A DNA stretch of 64,000 nt from Pseudidiomarina terrestris (GTDB lineage: Bacteria > Pseudomonadota > Gammaproteobacteria > Enterobacterales > Alteromonadaceae): contig NZ_JAGGJF010000004.1 of assembly GCF_030466405.1 (NCBI RefSeq), positions 124,001 to 188,000 of the forward strand. Reading direction: 5' to 3'. Below, in pieces: positions 27,254 to 36,461 of the stretch (within the stretch, counting starts at the first letter, position 1; every line of letters begins with the position of its first letter). The position numbers were made by a program, and so were the translations under genes. The notes under the pieces were generated by a model, which saw nothing but the letters and a program-made list of their open reading frames with translations, was not told where the DNA came from and searched no databases.

Positions 27254-28609
27254 ATGTTGAAATTAAAACATTGCATCGCTGCTTTAGCTCTGGCATTTGC
27301 AGCTCCGGCATTTAGCCAGGAACCGGTGAACCTAGATCAGCTTTTACAGCAGTTGAAAGAGGGCAAGTTTGCCCAGTCGCAGGCTAATGAAGAACGTGAG
27401 GCGCGGTTCCGCGCGCAAGCTGAACAGCAGCAGCAAGTTTTGCGGGAAGCCATCGCCAAACGCGACCAGCTGGAGCAGGCCAGCGCCCGTCTTGAGGGGC
27501 AATTTGAAACCAATGAACGTGATCTGGCTGCGCTTGAAGACGCGCTGACGCAGCGCATGGGCTCCTTAAAAGAGCTGTTTGGCGTACTGCAGCAAGTGGC
27601 CGGTGACACCGCCAGCAACTTAAGAAACTCTTACGTTTCGGTCGAGTTTCCAGGCCGCAGTGATGCCCTGAGTGACCTCGCTCAGAAAATGGGCTCAAGT
27701 TCAAAGCTGGCCAGCATCGAGGAGATCGAATCGGTCTGGTTTGCACTGCAGCAAGAGATGACAGAATCCGGCAAAGTGAGCCAGTTCAATACCCAGGTGA
27801 CGCTGGCCAATGGCGAAAAAGAAACCAAGCCAGTGATCCGTGTAGGGACCTTCAATATGGTTTCCGACGGCAAATACCTTGAGTTGATTCCGGGTACGGA
27901 CGCGGTTGCTGAACTCATGCGTCAGCCTGCGGGGCGTTACCTCAACACCGCTGAAGCCCTTGTGGAAAGTAATGATAATCCCGTTCGTTTTGGCCTGGAT
28001 CCCACCGGCGGCTCCATTCTTGGGTTGCTGGTGCAAGCACCAGATCTGCAGGAGCGCATTGATCAGGGCTCGACCGTTGGTTACATCATTCTTGCCCTTG
28101 GCGCTGTTGGCCTGCTGATCGCATTAGAGCGTTTCGTTACCCTGATATTGATGGGCGGTAAAGTAAAACGCCAGTTGAAGAACGCGCAGGCGCAAGACGA
28201 CAACCCCTTAGGTCGCGTCATGGCAGTAAAAGACAAGTACCCACAGGCCGACACCGAAACCCTGGAGTTGAAACTCAGCGAAGCTATTTTGCGAGAAGTT
28301 CCCAAGATCACGCGCAATCTGACCTTTATCAAGATCATCTCTGTGGTCGCGCCGCTGCTAGGTCTGTTAGGTACCGTTACCGGTATGATTAATACCTTCC
28401 AGGCGATCACTTTGTTCGGTACCGGCGACCCGAAGCTAATGGCCGGCGGTATTTCGCAAGCCCTGGTTACCACGGTCCTTGGTCTGGTGGTCGCGATCCC
28501 GATGACCTTGCTGTTTGCCACCTTAAATACGCGGAGTAAGAATCTGGTCCACGTGTTGCAGGAACAGGCGTCAGGCATTATTGCGGAGCGCTCTGAGCGG
28601 GGGCACTAA
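27254..28609 (+). CDS. ttpC: TtpC-like MotA/TolQ/ExbB protein with periplasmic coiled coil
   Basis: A 451-residue protein of the TonB2-system component TtpC type. It starts with a signal peptide (to about residue 22) and a Gln/Glu/Arg-rich coiled coil (about 25-110), then a periplasmic domain, and ends in an ExbB/TolQ proton-channel domain: helices at about 275-297, 350-378 and 395-425 with VVAPLLGLLGTVTGMI and GGISQALVTTVLGLVVAIP. In Vibrio, TtpC is required for TonB2 function. The stop overlaps the exbB start by 1 nt. Confidence 0.9.
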   Translation: MLKLKHCIAALALAFAAPAFSQEPVNLDQLLQQLKEGKFAQSQANEEREARFRAQAEQQQQVLREAIAKRDQLEQASARLEGQFETNERDLAALEDALTQRMGSLKELFGVLQQVAGDTASNLRNSYVSVEFPGRSDALSDLAQKMGSSSKLASIEEIESVWFALQQEMTESGKVSQFNTQVTLANGEKETKPVIRVGTFNMVSDGKYLELIPGTDAVAELMRQPAGRYLNTAEALVESNDNPVRFGLDPTGGSILGLLVQAPDLQERIDQGSTVGYIILALGAVGLLIALERFVTLILMGGKVKRQLKNAQAQDDNPLGRVMAVKDKYPQADTETLELKLSEAILREVPKITRNLTFIKIISVVAPLLGLLGTVTGMINTFQAITLFGTGDPKLMAGGISQALVTTVLGLVVAIPMTLLFATLNTRSKNLVHVLQEQASGIIAERSERGH

Positions 28610-29142
28610 TGATGGTGTTCTCTATCGACTTTTATAATGCGATTCAGGACTTTGTGGAAACAGGTGGTCAGGTACTCCTGATCATCGGCATCCTGATTTT
28701 CATCATGTGGTTGATGATTCTGGAGCGCATTTTTTACTTCACCCGTGGGCACCAGCAGCAAAAACAGCAAGTGTTGCAGAAGTGGAAAGCGCGGGAGGAT
28801 AAATCGTCATGGAATGCCGAGCAGATCCGACAGGCCATGATTTCGCGAGTTTCCATTGCTCTGGGGGGGCGTTTGCCGGTGTTGCAAGCGCTGGTGGCAC
28901 TCTGTCCACTGCTGGGATTGATGGGGACGGTGACCGGCATGATCGAAGTATTTGATGTGATGGCAGTTGCGGGGACCGGCAATGCCCGCTCGATGGCTGC
29001 TGGCGTATCCAAAGCCACCATCCCGACCATGGCTGGCATGGTGGGCGCATTATCAGGTGTGTTTGCGACCACCTGGTTACAACGAACAGCGAAGCGCGAA
29101 CGTCTGAAGCTGGAAGATCGCATGCTAATGGAACACCACTAG
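28609..29142 (+). CDS. exbB: ExbB2-type proton-channel subunit
   Basis: A 177-residue short ExbB with a first helix at about 19-38 (QVLLIIGILIFIMWLMILER) and the paired channel helices at about 98-118 (ALCPLLGLMGTVTGMIEVFD) and 136-158 (KATIPTMAGMVGALSGVFATT). It forms the proton channel with ExbD that energises TonB. It lacks the periplasmic extension of the upstream TtpC-like protein, so the operon encodes two distinct ExbB-type subunits. Confidence 0.92.
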   Translation: MMVFSIDFYNAIQDFVETGGQVLLIIGILIFIMWLMILERIFYFTRGHQQQKQQVLQKWKAREDKSSWNAEQIRQAMISRVSIALGGRLPVLQALVALCPLLGLMGTVTGMIEVFDVMAVAGTGNARSMAAGVSKATIPTMAGMVGALSGVFATTWLQRTAKRERLKLEDRMLMEHH

Positions 29143-29153
29143 AGGGCTGAATA

Positions 29154-29561
29154 ATGAAACAACATTTTGCTAATTTGATCGACGAAGAAGAAGCCCAGAT
29201 TGATATGACGCCAATGCTCGACGTGGTGTTTATCATGCTGATCTTTTTTATTGTCACCGCCAGCTTCGTGAAAGAGGCCGGCATCGATGTAAACCGCCCA
29301 GAAGCCGCTACCGCGGTGCAAAAGGATCGCGCCAATATTCTGGTTGCCATCAGTGATACAGGCGAGATTTGGATTAATAAACGCCAGGTCGATGCACGTG
29401 CCGTGCAAGCCAACATTGAACGTTTGTACGCAGAGAACCCACAAGGTTCAGTGGTGATACAAGCGGACAAGAAAGCGACCACTGAAACTCTGATAAAGGT
29501 TATGGACGCTGCGCGAGCTGCGGGTGTCTTCGATGTCTCAATAGCAGCGCAGGAAGAGTAG
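29154..29561 (+). CDS. exbD: ExbD2-type proton-channel subunit
   Basis: A 135-residue protein with one N-terminal membrane helix (about 20-40) and a periplasmic domain. The conserved protonatable aspartate of ExbD is Asp23 in DMTPMLDVVFIML. It lies 11 nt after exbB and 4 nt before tonB. Confidence 0.93.
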   Translation: MKQHFANLIDEEEAQIDMTPMLDVVFIMLIFFIVTASFVKEAGIDVNRPEAATAVQKDRANILVAISDTGEIWINKRQVDARAVQANIERLYAENPQGSVVIQADKKATTETLIKVMDAARAAGVFDVSIAAQEE

Positions 29562-29565
29562 AACC

Positions 29566-30171
29566 ATGCGTTTTTTAGCAGCACTGGCCGTCGCCGCTAT
29601 CGTGACACTCGGCTTGTTTTACCTGATGCAGTCGCTGATCACGGGTGGCCAAGGCGCGATGACCGAGCCGGCAAAAGGCAGCGTACTCGATTTCGTACGG
29701 ATCAAACCAGAAGAAGTCGTACAGCAAAAGGAGCGTAAGCCGGAACGGCCGCCAGAGCCAGAAGCGCCACCGCCCGATATGCCGACGCCACAAATGGACA
29801 CCAGTGAGCTTTCGCCGGATGGCGGCAGCTATGATTTTTCCACCTCCGCACAAGCGGATACCGGACTCTCCGGTGGCATGAACCTGGATACCAGTGATGG
29901 CGAGTATCTGCCTATTGTGAAAGTCCAGGCAGCCTATCCACGTCGCGCCTTACAGCGCGGTATAGAAGGCTACGTAGTGGTGGAGTTTACCGTGACCCGA
30001 CAGGGCACTGTGCGCGATCCGCGGGTGGTCGAGGCACAGCCGGAACAGATTTTTGATCAAGCTGCCATGGATGCCGTCTTGAAGTTTAAATACAAACCTC
30101 GTGTGGTCAATGGTGACGCCGTTGAAGTGGAAGGCGTGCAAAACCGGATTACCTTTGAAATCGATGGCTAG
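29566..30171 (+). CDS. tonB: TonB energy-transducing protein
   Basis: A 201-residue TonB with an N-terminal membrane anchor (about 3-24), a short Pro/Glu linker (KPERPPEPEAPPPDMPTP) and a C-terminal domain with YPRRALQRGIEGYVVVEFTV and FKYKPRVVNGDAVEVEGV, the conserved TonB fold that binds the TonB box of receptors. The linker is short, as in TonB2-type proteins, which pair with TtpC. It probably drives the receptors encoded nearby. Confidence 0.93.
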   Translation: MRFLAALAVAAIVTLGLFYLMQSLITGGQGAMTEPAKGSVLDFVRIKPEEVVQQKERKPERPPEPEAPPPDMPTPQMDTSELSPDGGSYDFSTSAQADTGLSGGMNLDTSDGEYLPIVKVQAAYPRRALQRGIEGYVVVEFTVTRQGTVRDPRVVEAQPEQIFDQAAMDAVLKFKYKPRVVNGDAVEVEGVQNRITFEIDG

Positions 30172-30180
30172 GAGAACACA

Positions 30181-31443
30181 ATGCGTCATTTAATCGTTAT
30201 TATTGTCTGGATTGTCATCAGCCAGTTTGTGCATCAGGCGGCGAGCGCGCAGGACAGCAAACGGGTTCCTGCGTTACGCGAGCAGGTTTACAGTCAGTTA
30301 GCGCGGGCTCAGGAACTGGCTGATGCCGGTGACGTGGAGGCTGGCCTGGCAGCGCTCAAAGCGGTCGAAGGTAAGCTCAGTAGTATGAATAGTTACGAGC
30401 GCGCCATGCTGTGGAACTTCTATGGTTATATGCATTACGGTAAAGACCGTATCGGCAAAGCGATTACCTACTTCGACAAAGTGGTCAGCGAAGATCCCAT
30501 TCCGGACGCATTAAAGCAAACGACCTTGTTCAGCCTGGCACAGTTGTCTTTAGGGCAAAACGATTATGCACAAACCCTTGCCTATCTGGACCACTGGCAG
30601 CAAGTCACTGGCGAGCAACAGGCAACCAAAGCCGATGTACTGCGGGCGCAGGCACTTTACCAAAAAGGTGATTACGAGCAGGCGCTGACACCGATAAAAC
30701 GCGCCATCAGCTCCGCTCGGGCAACTAACGAAACCGGTGAGGAAGCCTGGTATGTGCTGCAACGCGCGATCCACTACGAATTAGGCCAGACCGAAGCCGT
30801 TGCCGACGTTCTTGAGCAAATGATCAAGCATTTCAATAAACCTGATTACTGGACTCAGTTGGCGGGCGTGTACGGCCAGCTTGGCCGTGACCAGCAGCAG
30901 TTAGCCATGCTCGAGGCGGCCTATCAACAGGGGTTTCTAACCCGTGGCCAGGATTTGCAGATGCTGGTGCAAAGCTACTTCTTTGGCGGCGTCCCCTTTA
31001 AGGCGGGGCAGGTGATGGAGCAAGCCATCGCCCAAGGTAAACTGGAGGCTGATTTACGGAATTTGAAGTTGCTGGCACAAAGCTGGATTGCGGCCCGGGA
31101 AACCGATAAAGCCGTCAACGCCTTAAAGCAAGCTGCTGAATTAAGCATCGATGGTGAACTGGATGCGCAACGTGCGCAGGTGCTGCTCAATGCCGAACGT
31201 TATCCGCAAGCCATTGCAGCAGCGGAAACTGCACTGGCGAAAGGTAATCTGGAAAAGCCCGGTACCATGCATTTAGTTATCGGCATGGCTGAACTTGAAC
31301 AAGAGAACTATAATCCTGCGCTACAGGCTTTCGCGAAAGCAAAAGCATTTGCAGACGCGCGCAAGGCAGCAGGGCAGTGGGAACGCTACGCCACCTCTGA
31401 AAAAGAGCAGGCTGAGCGTATTAAGGAATTGCAGTCGTCATAA
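30181..31443 (+). CDS. Periplasmic TPR protein of the TonB cluster
   Basis: A 420-residue secreted protein with a signal peptide (to about 24, ending ASA) and several tetratricopeptide-like helix pairs, such as AMLWNFYGYMHYGKDRIGKA, SLAQLSLGQNDYAQTLAYLD and MHLVIGMAELEQENYNPALQ. TPR proteins close TonB2-type clusters and may organise the complex in the periplasm. It is 9 nt after tonB. Its stop codon is followed immediately by the upstream PhoB-like repeat array of the porin gene. Confidence 0.85.
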   Translation: MRHLIVIIVWIVISQFVHQAASAQDSKRVPALREQVYSQLARAQELADAGDVEAGLAALKAVEGKLSSMNSYERAMLWNFYGYMHYGKDRIGKAITYFDKVVSEDPIPDALKQTTLFSLAQLSLGQNDYAQTLAYLDHWQQVTGEQQATKADVLRAQALYQKGDYEQALTPIKRAISSARATNETGEEAWYVLQRAIHYELGQTEAVADVLEQMIKHFNKPDYWTQLAGVYGQLGRDQQQLAMLEAAYQQGFLTRGQDLQMLVQSYFFGGVPFKAGQVMEQAIAQGKLEADLRNLKLLAQSWIAARETDKAVNALKQAAELSIDGELDAQRAQVLLNAERYPQAIAAAETALAKGNLEKPGTMHLVIGMAELEQENYNPALQAFAKAKAFADARKAAGQWERYATSEKEQAERIKELQSS

Positions 31444-31445
31444 AA

Positions 31446-31553
31446 ATGACACTGTCGCGACATAAGAGCGACACAGGAACGACATAAAAAAGTTATCGAA
31501 ACAGCAAAAAACTGTCACATAGTCATGAAACTGTCATAAAGTTGCAATATGCT
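31446..31553 (+). promoter_or_regulatory. PhoB-type promoter of the porin gene with an upstream repeat array
   Basis: Upstream array: ATGACAC (31446), GCGACAT (31457), GCGACAC (31468) and ACGACAT (31479), all 11 bp apart; CTGTCAC at 31512 is in the same phase. The core box is TAGTCAT (31520) and CTGTCAT (31531), 11 bp apart but out of phase with the array. A -10-like TATGCT (31548-31553) follows after 10 nt. The porin ATG is at 31615. Confidence 0.75.
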
Positions 31554-31614
31554 ATGCGCGCTTGAGTGGTAAATCGATCGCTCATACGAACCATAGTTAG
31601 CGTAGGTGGACCTT

Positions 31615-32562
31615 ATGACTTTTAAACATGTAGCTTTGATTATGCTTCCGTTCGCTTTGACCAGCACCGCGCTGGCAGCTCAGGAAAGCAACGACGAACC
31701 GAAGAGCTCCTTTGATTTTTACGGTAAAGCAAATGTCTCATTGCAGAGCAATGATGATGGCGCCAGTACGGAAACTGAATTAGAGAGCAACGCATCACGT
31801 ATCGGCGTGAAGGGCGGCACTAAGATCAGTGACGATTTAGAAGTCATTTATCAGCTCGAGTGGCAGGTCGACCTGGCCGACTTAGGTGGTGATGATAACC
31901 TCAAATCACGTAATCAGTTTGTCGGACTGCGGGGCAGCTTTGGTGAGCTGACTGTGGGACGGCGCGACACAGTGCTAAAGACGCTGCAGGGCGATCTCGA
32001 TCAGTTCAGCGATTATGAAGCCGATATCAAAGCGCTGTTTGAAGGTGAAAACCGTACCAGCAATACCATCTCGTATTACTCGCCCAGCTTCCATCACATT
32101 CGTGTGGCCGGTAGCGTGGTCTTGAGTGAAGGCGATACCCAGGACGATGGTTACTCGCTGGCAGTCACCTATGGTGACGACGATCTTGATGACACCGGCT
32201 ATTATTTCGGTGCAGCAATGGATCGCGATGTCGATGGCTATGACATCGAACGGCTGATCGGTTACACCAAGGTTAACTCCACTATGTTCGGCTTAATGTG
32301 GCAGCAACAGGAACGGGTTGATGGCACCGCTGAAGCAGATGGTTTCGTTGCCAGTGTTGAACAGCCGTGGGGCCGCTTTAGCTTCAAAGCGCAATATCAA
32401 ATGATGGACTTTATCGATGGCGATGACGACTCGCTCTCGTTTGGTGTTGACTACAAACTTGCTAAAGGCACCAAAGTCTATACCTGGTATACGGGTCGCG
32501 ACCTTGACACCATCGAAGCGGAACAGCGTTATATTGCAGTAGGTATTGAACATAAATTCTAG
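31615..32562 (+). CDS. Small Gram-negative porin, probably phosphate-regulated
   Basis: A 315-residue outer-membrane protein with a signal peptide (cut near TALA-AQES), alternating beta-strand sequence such as FDFYGKANVSLQ, SRIGVKGGTKISDDLEVIYQLEW and FVGLRGSFGELTVGRRD, and the C-terminal signal AVGIEHKF. This is the porin_4 type of general porin. The Pho promoter suggests a job like E. coli PhoE or Pseudomonas OprP: letting phosphate or phosphorylated solutes through. An in-frame GTG at 31606 exists, but the ATG at 31615 sits correctly behind TAGGTGGA. Confidence 0.85.
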   Translation: MTFKHVALIMLPFALTSTALAAQESNDEPKSSFDFYGKANVSLQSNDDGASTETELESNASRIGVKGGTKISDDLEVIYQLEWQVDLADLGGDDNLKSRNQFVGLRGSFGELTVGRRDTVLKTLQGDLDQFSDYEADIKALFEGENRTSNTISYYSPSFHHIRVAGSVVLSEGDTQDDGYSLAVTYGDDDLDDTGYYFGAAMDRDVDGYDIERLIGYTKVNSTMFGLMWQQQERVDGTAEADGFVASVEQPWGRFSFKAQYQMMDFIDGDDDSLSFGVDYKLAKGTKVYTWYTGRDLDTIEAEQRYIAVGIEHKF

Positions 32563-32643
32563 GTCGTAAAACACGACCAAAGTGTGAGTGTTATCCTGGC
32601 GCAAAGCTAGGTACACTATCGCCATCATTCATACATCTGAACT

Positions 32644-33579
32644 ATGATGGCGAACTTTATCTTTATTGCTGGCTACGTCGTGATCGGACTTTTGCTGCGC
32701 CGTAGCCAGCAGTTTGCGCAAAACACAGGACAAATCCTCAATGCCTACGTTATTTACGTGGCATTGCCCGCCGTGGTTCTGCAAAAAATCCCCTTACTGA
32801 CGTTTGGTAAAGAGCTGCTCTATCCAGCCCTGATGCCATGGCTATTGCTGGCATTGACGGTACCTGTGGTGCTGGCGCTGGCGCGTTGGCGCGGCTGGTC
32901 GAGAACCACCACAGGGGCAATGCTGCTGGTGATCCCCTTAGGCAATACGTCCTTTGTCGGCTTTCCCATGATCGAGGCGTTCTTTGGTCCTGAAGGCATT
33001 CCCTATGCGCTGCTTTATGATCAATTAGGCTCGTTTTTTATTTTGTCGATTTATGCCACGGTGATCGCTGCCATCTACAGTCATGCCGAAGGTGATACGG
33101 CACAACGCCCTTCGGCCGCCGCTATTGCCTGGCGGATCCTGCGCTTTCCGCCCTTTATCGCGCTGGTTGTGGCACTGCTTCTGCGCGGGGTCACTTACCC
33201 TGATACAGTTAAACAATTCATCGACTCGCTGGCCATCACCTTAGTCCCGGTGATCATGGTTGCCGTCGGCTTCCAGCTGCGCTTTCGACTGCCCGCTGAA
33301 GACCGTGGCCCGCTGGCCTGGGCACTGGTGCTTAAGCTTGGCGTGACACCGCTGGTCGCACTGCTCATCTTAATAGGTTTTGGATTGGATCAACTGGCGG
33401 TGCAGGTGACCATTATGGAGGCGGCGATGCCAGCGATGATCTCTGCCGGTGCACTGGCGATTATGGCAGGGCTGGCACCCACACTATCTGCAGCTGTGGT
33501 CGGCTATGGCGTGTTACTTTGTTTTATTACTTTGCCAATCTGGTTTTTTATTCTGCAGTATCTGCAGAAGATTTTTTAG
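32644..33579 (+). CDS. AEC-family transporter (auxin efflux carrier-type permease)
   Basis: A 311-residue inner-membrane transporter with about ten helices. The opening [35 protein letters not shown] and the C-terminal [18 protein letters not shown] are characteristic of the AEC family, whose bacterial members move organic acids or similar solutes. It follows the porin after 82 nt containing a 6-bp hairpin (32562-32578). It shows a possible -10 (TACACT at 32612) but no Pho box. Its 3' end overlaps the convergent xseA by 32 bp. Confidence 0.85.
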   Translation: MMANFIFIAGYVVIGLLLRRSQQFAQNTGQILNAYVIYVALPAVVLQKIPLLTFGKELLYPALMPWLLLALTVPVVLALARWRGWSRTTTGAMLLVIPLGNTSFVGFPMIEAFFGPEGIPYALLYDQLGSFFILSIYATVIAAIYSHAEGDTAQRPSAAAIAWRILRFPPFIALVVALLLRGVTYPDTVKQFIDSLAITLVPVIMVAVGFQLRFRLPAEDRGPLAWALVLKLGVTPLVALLILIGFGLDQLAVQVTIMEAAMPAMISAGALAIMAGLAPTLSAAVVGYGVLLCFITLPIWFFILQYLQKIF

Positions 33580-34888
33580 CCCAGAATTCGCCTTCGGCCA
33601 CTTTTACTGAAAACCGTTCCTCGTCCTGCAACTGCTCCGGATTGCGCACGAGTTCACCCTGTTCGCTGCGTACCACGGCATAGCCGCGGGCAATGGTTTG
33701 CAATGGGCTGACGATTTGCAGATTTTGTAACGTCGCAGCATGCTTTTGCTGCCAGAATTTAAGAATCTGCTGAATGGCCTGATTGTTTCGGGCCTGCAGC
33801 TGCGCAAAACGTTGCTGCAACGGAGCCAGCTGGCGTTGTGGGTGCAGAGATTGTAACCGCTGTTGGGTGGTGCTGAAACGTTGTTGAGTTTGGCGCTGCA
33901 AGCGCTGTAAGGCTGCGCTTGCCCGCGCCGAAAGTTCATCGACGCGCTGACTGTTTTGTTGCAGCCGCCGCTGCGGGTGTTGTTGCTGTAAGCGGTGCTG
34001 CCAATGCTGCAGAGTCTGCTGTAAAAAGCTGCGCTGACGTTGCCAGTGCTGTTGTAAACGGTGATCAAGCTGTACCAGTCGCTGCAGGACTTCGCGCTGG
34101 TCGCGACTGACCAGCTCAGCGGCAGCGGATGGTGTCGGCGCCCGGACATCAGCAACGTAATCAGCGATAGTAAAATCGACTTCATGGCCGACCGCGCTGA
34201 TCACGGGAATAGGGCAGCTGTGCAGGGCGTGGGCAAGATGTTCGTCGTTGAAGCACCACAGATCTTCAAGTGAGCCCCCACCGCGACTGAGAAGCAGCAC
34301 ATCGACTTCGTTACGCTGGCAGGCGCGCTGCAGCGCAAATAGCAGCTCGTTTACCGCGCTTTGCCCCTGCACTGAGCTGGGGTAGATAATCACTTCAACA
34401 CTTGGATCACGCCGTTTCAGCACCGCCAGAATGTCACGAATAGCAGCGCCCGTTGGCGACGTGATCACGCCCACGCGGCGGATTTCGCTGGGGAGGGGCT
34501 GCTTATGCTCTGCCGCAAAAAGTCCCTCGGCTTGCAATTTGTGCTTGAGTTGCTCATAACGCTGCTGTAACAACCCGGCCCCGGCATCCTCCATATGCTC
34601 GACGATCAGCTGGTAATCACCGCGCGGTTCATAAACGGTCAGCTTGGCCCGCACCAGCACCTGCATGCCATGCTGAGGACGTACTTTGGCGCGTTGGTTG
34701 GCGTTACGAAACATGGCCGCCTTAATTTGAGCGCGCTCATCTTTAAGGGTGAAGTACCAATGTCCAGAGCCCGGCGCAGCAAAGTTCGAAATTTCGCCAA
34801 TTAGCCAAATTGAGCCAAAGCCGCGTTCAAGTACTTGACGTACTTCGGCATTTAACTGGCCAACAGTGAAAATTGCGGCTTTGCTCAT
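33548..34888 (-). CDS. xseA: Exodeoxyribonuclease VII large subunit
   Basis: A 446-residue nuclease subunit with the OB-fold N-terminus ([24 protein letters not shown]), the catalytic domain ([46 protein letters not shown]) and a long Gln/Arg-rich coiled coil from about 265 to 380. It pairs with XseB, encoded at 12029-12271, to degrade single-stranded DNA. Divergent from guaB, as in many gammaproteobacteria. Confidence 0.96.
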   Translation of the reverse strand: MSKAAIFTVGQLNAEVRQVLERGFGSIWLIGEISNFAAPGSGHWYFTLKDERAQIKAAMFRNANQRAKVRPQHGMQVLVRAKLTVYEPRGDYQLIVEHMEDAGAGLLQQRYEQLKHKLQAEGLFAAEHKQPLPSEIRRVGVITSPTGAAIRDILAVLKRRDPSVEVIIYPSSVQGQSAVNELLFALQRACQRNEVDVLLLSRGGGSLEDLWCFNDEHLAHALHSCPIPVISAVGHEVDFTIADYVADVRAPTPSAAAELVSRDQREVLQRLVQLDHRLQQHWQRQRSFLQQTLQHWQHRLQQQHPQRRLQQNSQRVDELSARASAALQRLQRQTQQRFSTTQQRLQSLHPQRQLAPLQQRFAQLQARNNQAIQQILKFWQQKHAATLQNLQIVSPLQTIARGYAVVRSEQGELVRNPEQLQDEERFSVKVAEGEFWAKKSSADTAE

Positions 34889-34919
34889 GTTATAAACCCG
34901 TCCTAAGTGAAAAAATCAG

Positions 34920-34948
34920 TTTACTGAAAAGCGCTTTACGAGTAAAAT
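34920..34948 (+). promoter_or_regulatory. Putative sigma-70 promoter for guaBA
   Basis: A -35-like TTTACT (34920-34925) and a -10 TAAAAT (34943-34948) are separated by 17 nt, 37 nt before the guaB ATG. No PurR-type operator was recognised. Confidence 0.55.
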
Positions 34949-34985
34949 CTGCCCGCAACATTAACTCAGCTAGTGGGATGTTGCC

Positions 34986-36455
34986 ATGCTACGAATCGCT
35001 CAAGAAGCTCTTACCTTCGACGATGTTTTACTCGTCCCCGGTCATTCGACTGTTTTACCTCATACTGCCGACCTGCGCACGCGTTTAACGCGCGGCATTG
35101 AACTTAATATTCCAATGGTCTCTGCGGCCATGGATACGGTGACTGAAGCTGCTCTGGCCATTGCGCTGGCGCAAGAGGGGGGGCTTGGCTTCGTGCATAA
35201 GAACATGACCATCTCAGAACAGGCTGCTCACGTACGTAAAGTGAAGAAGTACGAAAGTGGTATGGTTTCTGACCCGGTAACAGTAACACCTGACACGACC
35301 CTGGGTGAAATTCGCGCCCTTAACGTCGAACACGGTTTCCATGGCTTCCCGGTAGTTGAAAAGAGCGGTGAGCTGGTGGGAATTATCACTGGTCGTGATG
35401 CTCGCGCAGAAAGTGACAACAGTAAACGTGTGGCGACCATTATGACGCCAAAAGAGCGCCTGATCACTGTCACAGAAAGTGCCAAGAGCGAAGAAATTCT
35501 TGATTTGATGCATCAACATCGTATCGAGAAAATTCTGGTGGTCGACGACGCGTTCCATCTGCGTGGCATGATTACCCTGAAAGATTTTACCAAAGCCGAA
35601 AACAAGCCAAATGCCTGTAAAGACGAACTGGGCCGCTTACGTGTGGGCGCGGCTGTAGGTGTGGGTCCAGGCACAGAAGAGCGCATCGCTGCGCTAGTTG
35701 AAGCGGGCGTTGACGTTTTGCTCATCGACACTTCCCACGGCCATTCGCAGGGCGTTATCGATCGCGTAGCTTATGTACGCAAAGAATACCCTGACTTGCA
35801 GCTTATTGCCGGTAACGTAGCAACCGGCGCAGGCGCGAAAGCTCTGGCGGACGCGGGTGTCGATGCCGTGAAAGTCGGTATTGGCCCGGGCTCAATTTGT
35901 ACCACTCGCATCGTTACTGGCTGTGGGGTTCCGCAAATTACCGCGATCAGTGATGCGGTTGACGCCTTGAAGGGAACCGGTATTCCAGTTATCGCTGACG
36001 GCGGCATCCGCTTCTCTGGTGACATTGCTAAAGCTATCGCAGCCGGAGCGGATTGTGTCATGGTGGGCAGTATGCTTGCCGGTACGGAAGAGTCGCCAGG
36101 TGAAGTTGAACTCTACCAGGGCCGCTACTATAAGTCCTACCGGGGCATGGGTAGCCTGGGTGCCATGGATCAGCGCCATGGTTCATCAGACCGTTACTTC
36201 CAGGCCTCAAACGAAGCCGAGAAGTTAGTACCGGAAGGTATTGAAGGTCGGGTTGCTTATAAAGGTCCAATGGCCACCATTATTCACCAACAAATGGGTG
36301 GGCTGCGCTCAGCAATGGGCCTGACCGGCTCAGCAAACATTAAAGAGATGCGAACCAAACCGCAATTTGTCCGGGTGACATCTGCAGGTATGGGCGAGTC
36401 TCACGTGCACGATGTGCAAATCACCAAAGAAGCTCCTAACTACCGAATGGGTTAA
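34986..36455 (+). CDS. guaB: Inosine-5'-monophosphate dehydrogenase
   Basis: A 489-residue enzyme that oxidises IMP to XMP with NAD, the committed step of guanine nucleotide synthesis. It has a TIM barrel interrupted by a pair of CBS domains at about 95-205 and the catalytic loop [10 protein letters not shown] with Cys305. The NAD/flap region and [20 protein letters not shown] are present. Start by ATG at 34986. It lies 6 nt before guaA in the standard guaBA operon. Confidence 0.98.
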   Translation: MLRIAQEALTFDDVLLVPGHSTVLPHTADLRTRLTRGIELNIPMVSAAMDTVTEAALAIALAQEGGLGFVHKNMTISEQAAHVRKVKKYESGMVSDPVTVTPDTTLGEIRALNVEHGFHGFPVVEKSGELVGIITGRDARAESDNSKRVATIMTPKERLITVTESAKSEEILDLMHQHRIEKILVVDDAFHLRGMITLKDFTKAENKPNACKDELGRLRVGAAVGVGPGTEERIAALVEAGVDVLLIDTSHGHSQGVIDRVAYVRKEYPDLQLIAGNVATGAGAKALADAGVDAVKVGIGPGSICTTRIVTGCGVPQITAISDAVDALKGTGIPVIADGGIRFSGDIAKAIAAGADCVMVGSMLAGTEESPGEVELYQGRYYKSYRGMGSLGAMDQRHGSSDRYFQASNEAEKLVPEGIEGRVAYKGPMATIIHQQMGGLRSAMGLTGSANIKEMRTKPQFVRVTSAGMGESHVHDVQITKEAPNYRMG

Positions 36456-36461
36456 GACAAG

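Noticed and set aside
28739-29584. A 281-codon frame on the minus strand opposite exbB and exbD
   Set aside because: It lies wholly across two well-supported genes, has no recognisable domain, and its composition is that of a reverse-frame shadow.
32562-32578. Hairpin after the porin considered as a terminator
   Set aside because: The 6-bp stem is followed by AAAGTG with no T run, so termination cannot be claimed.
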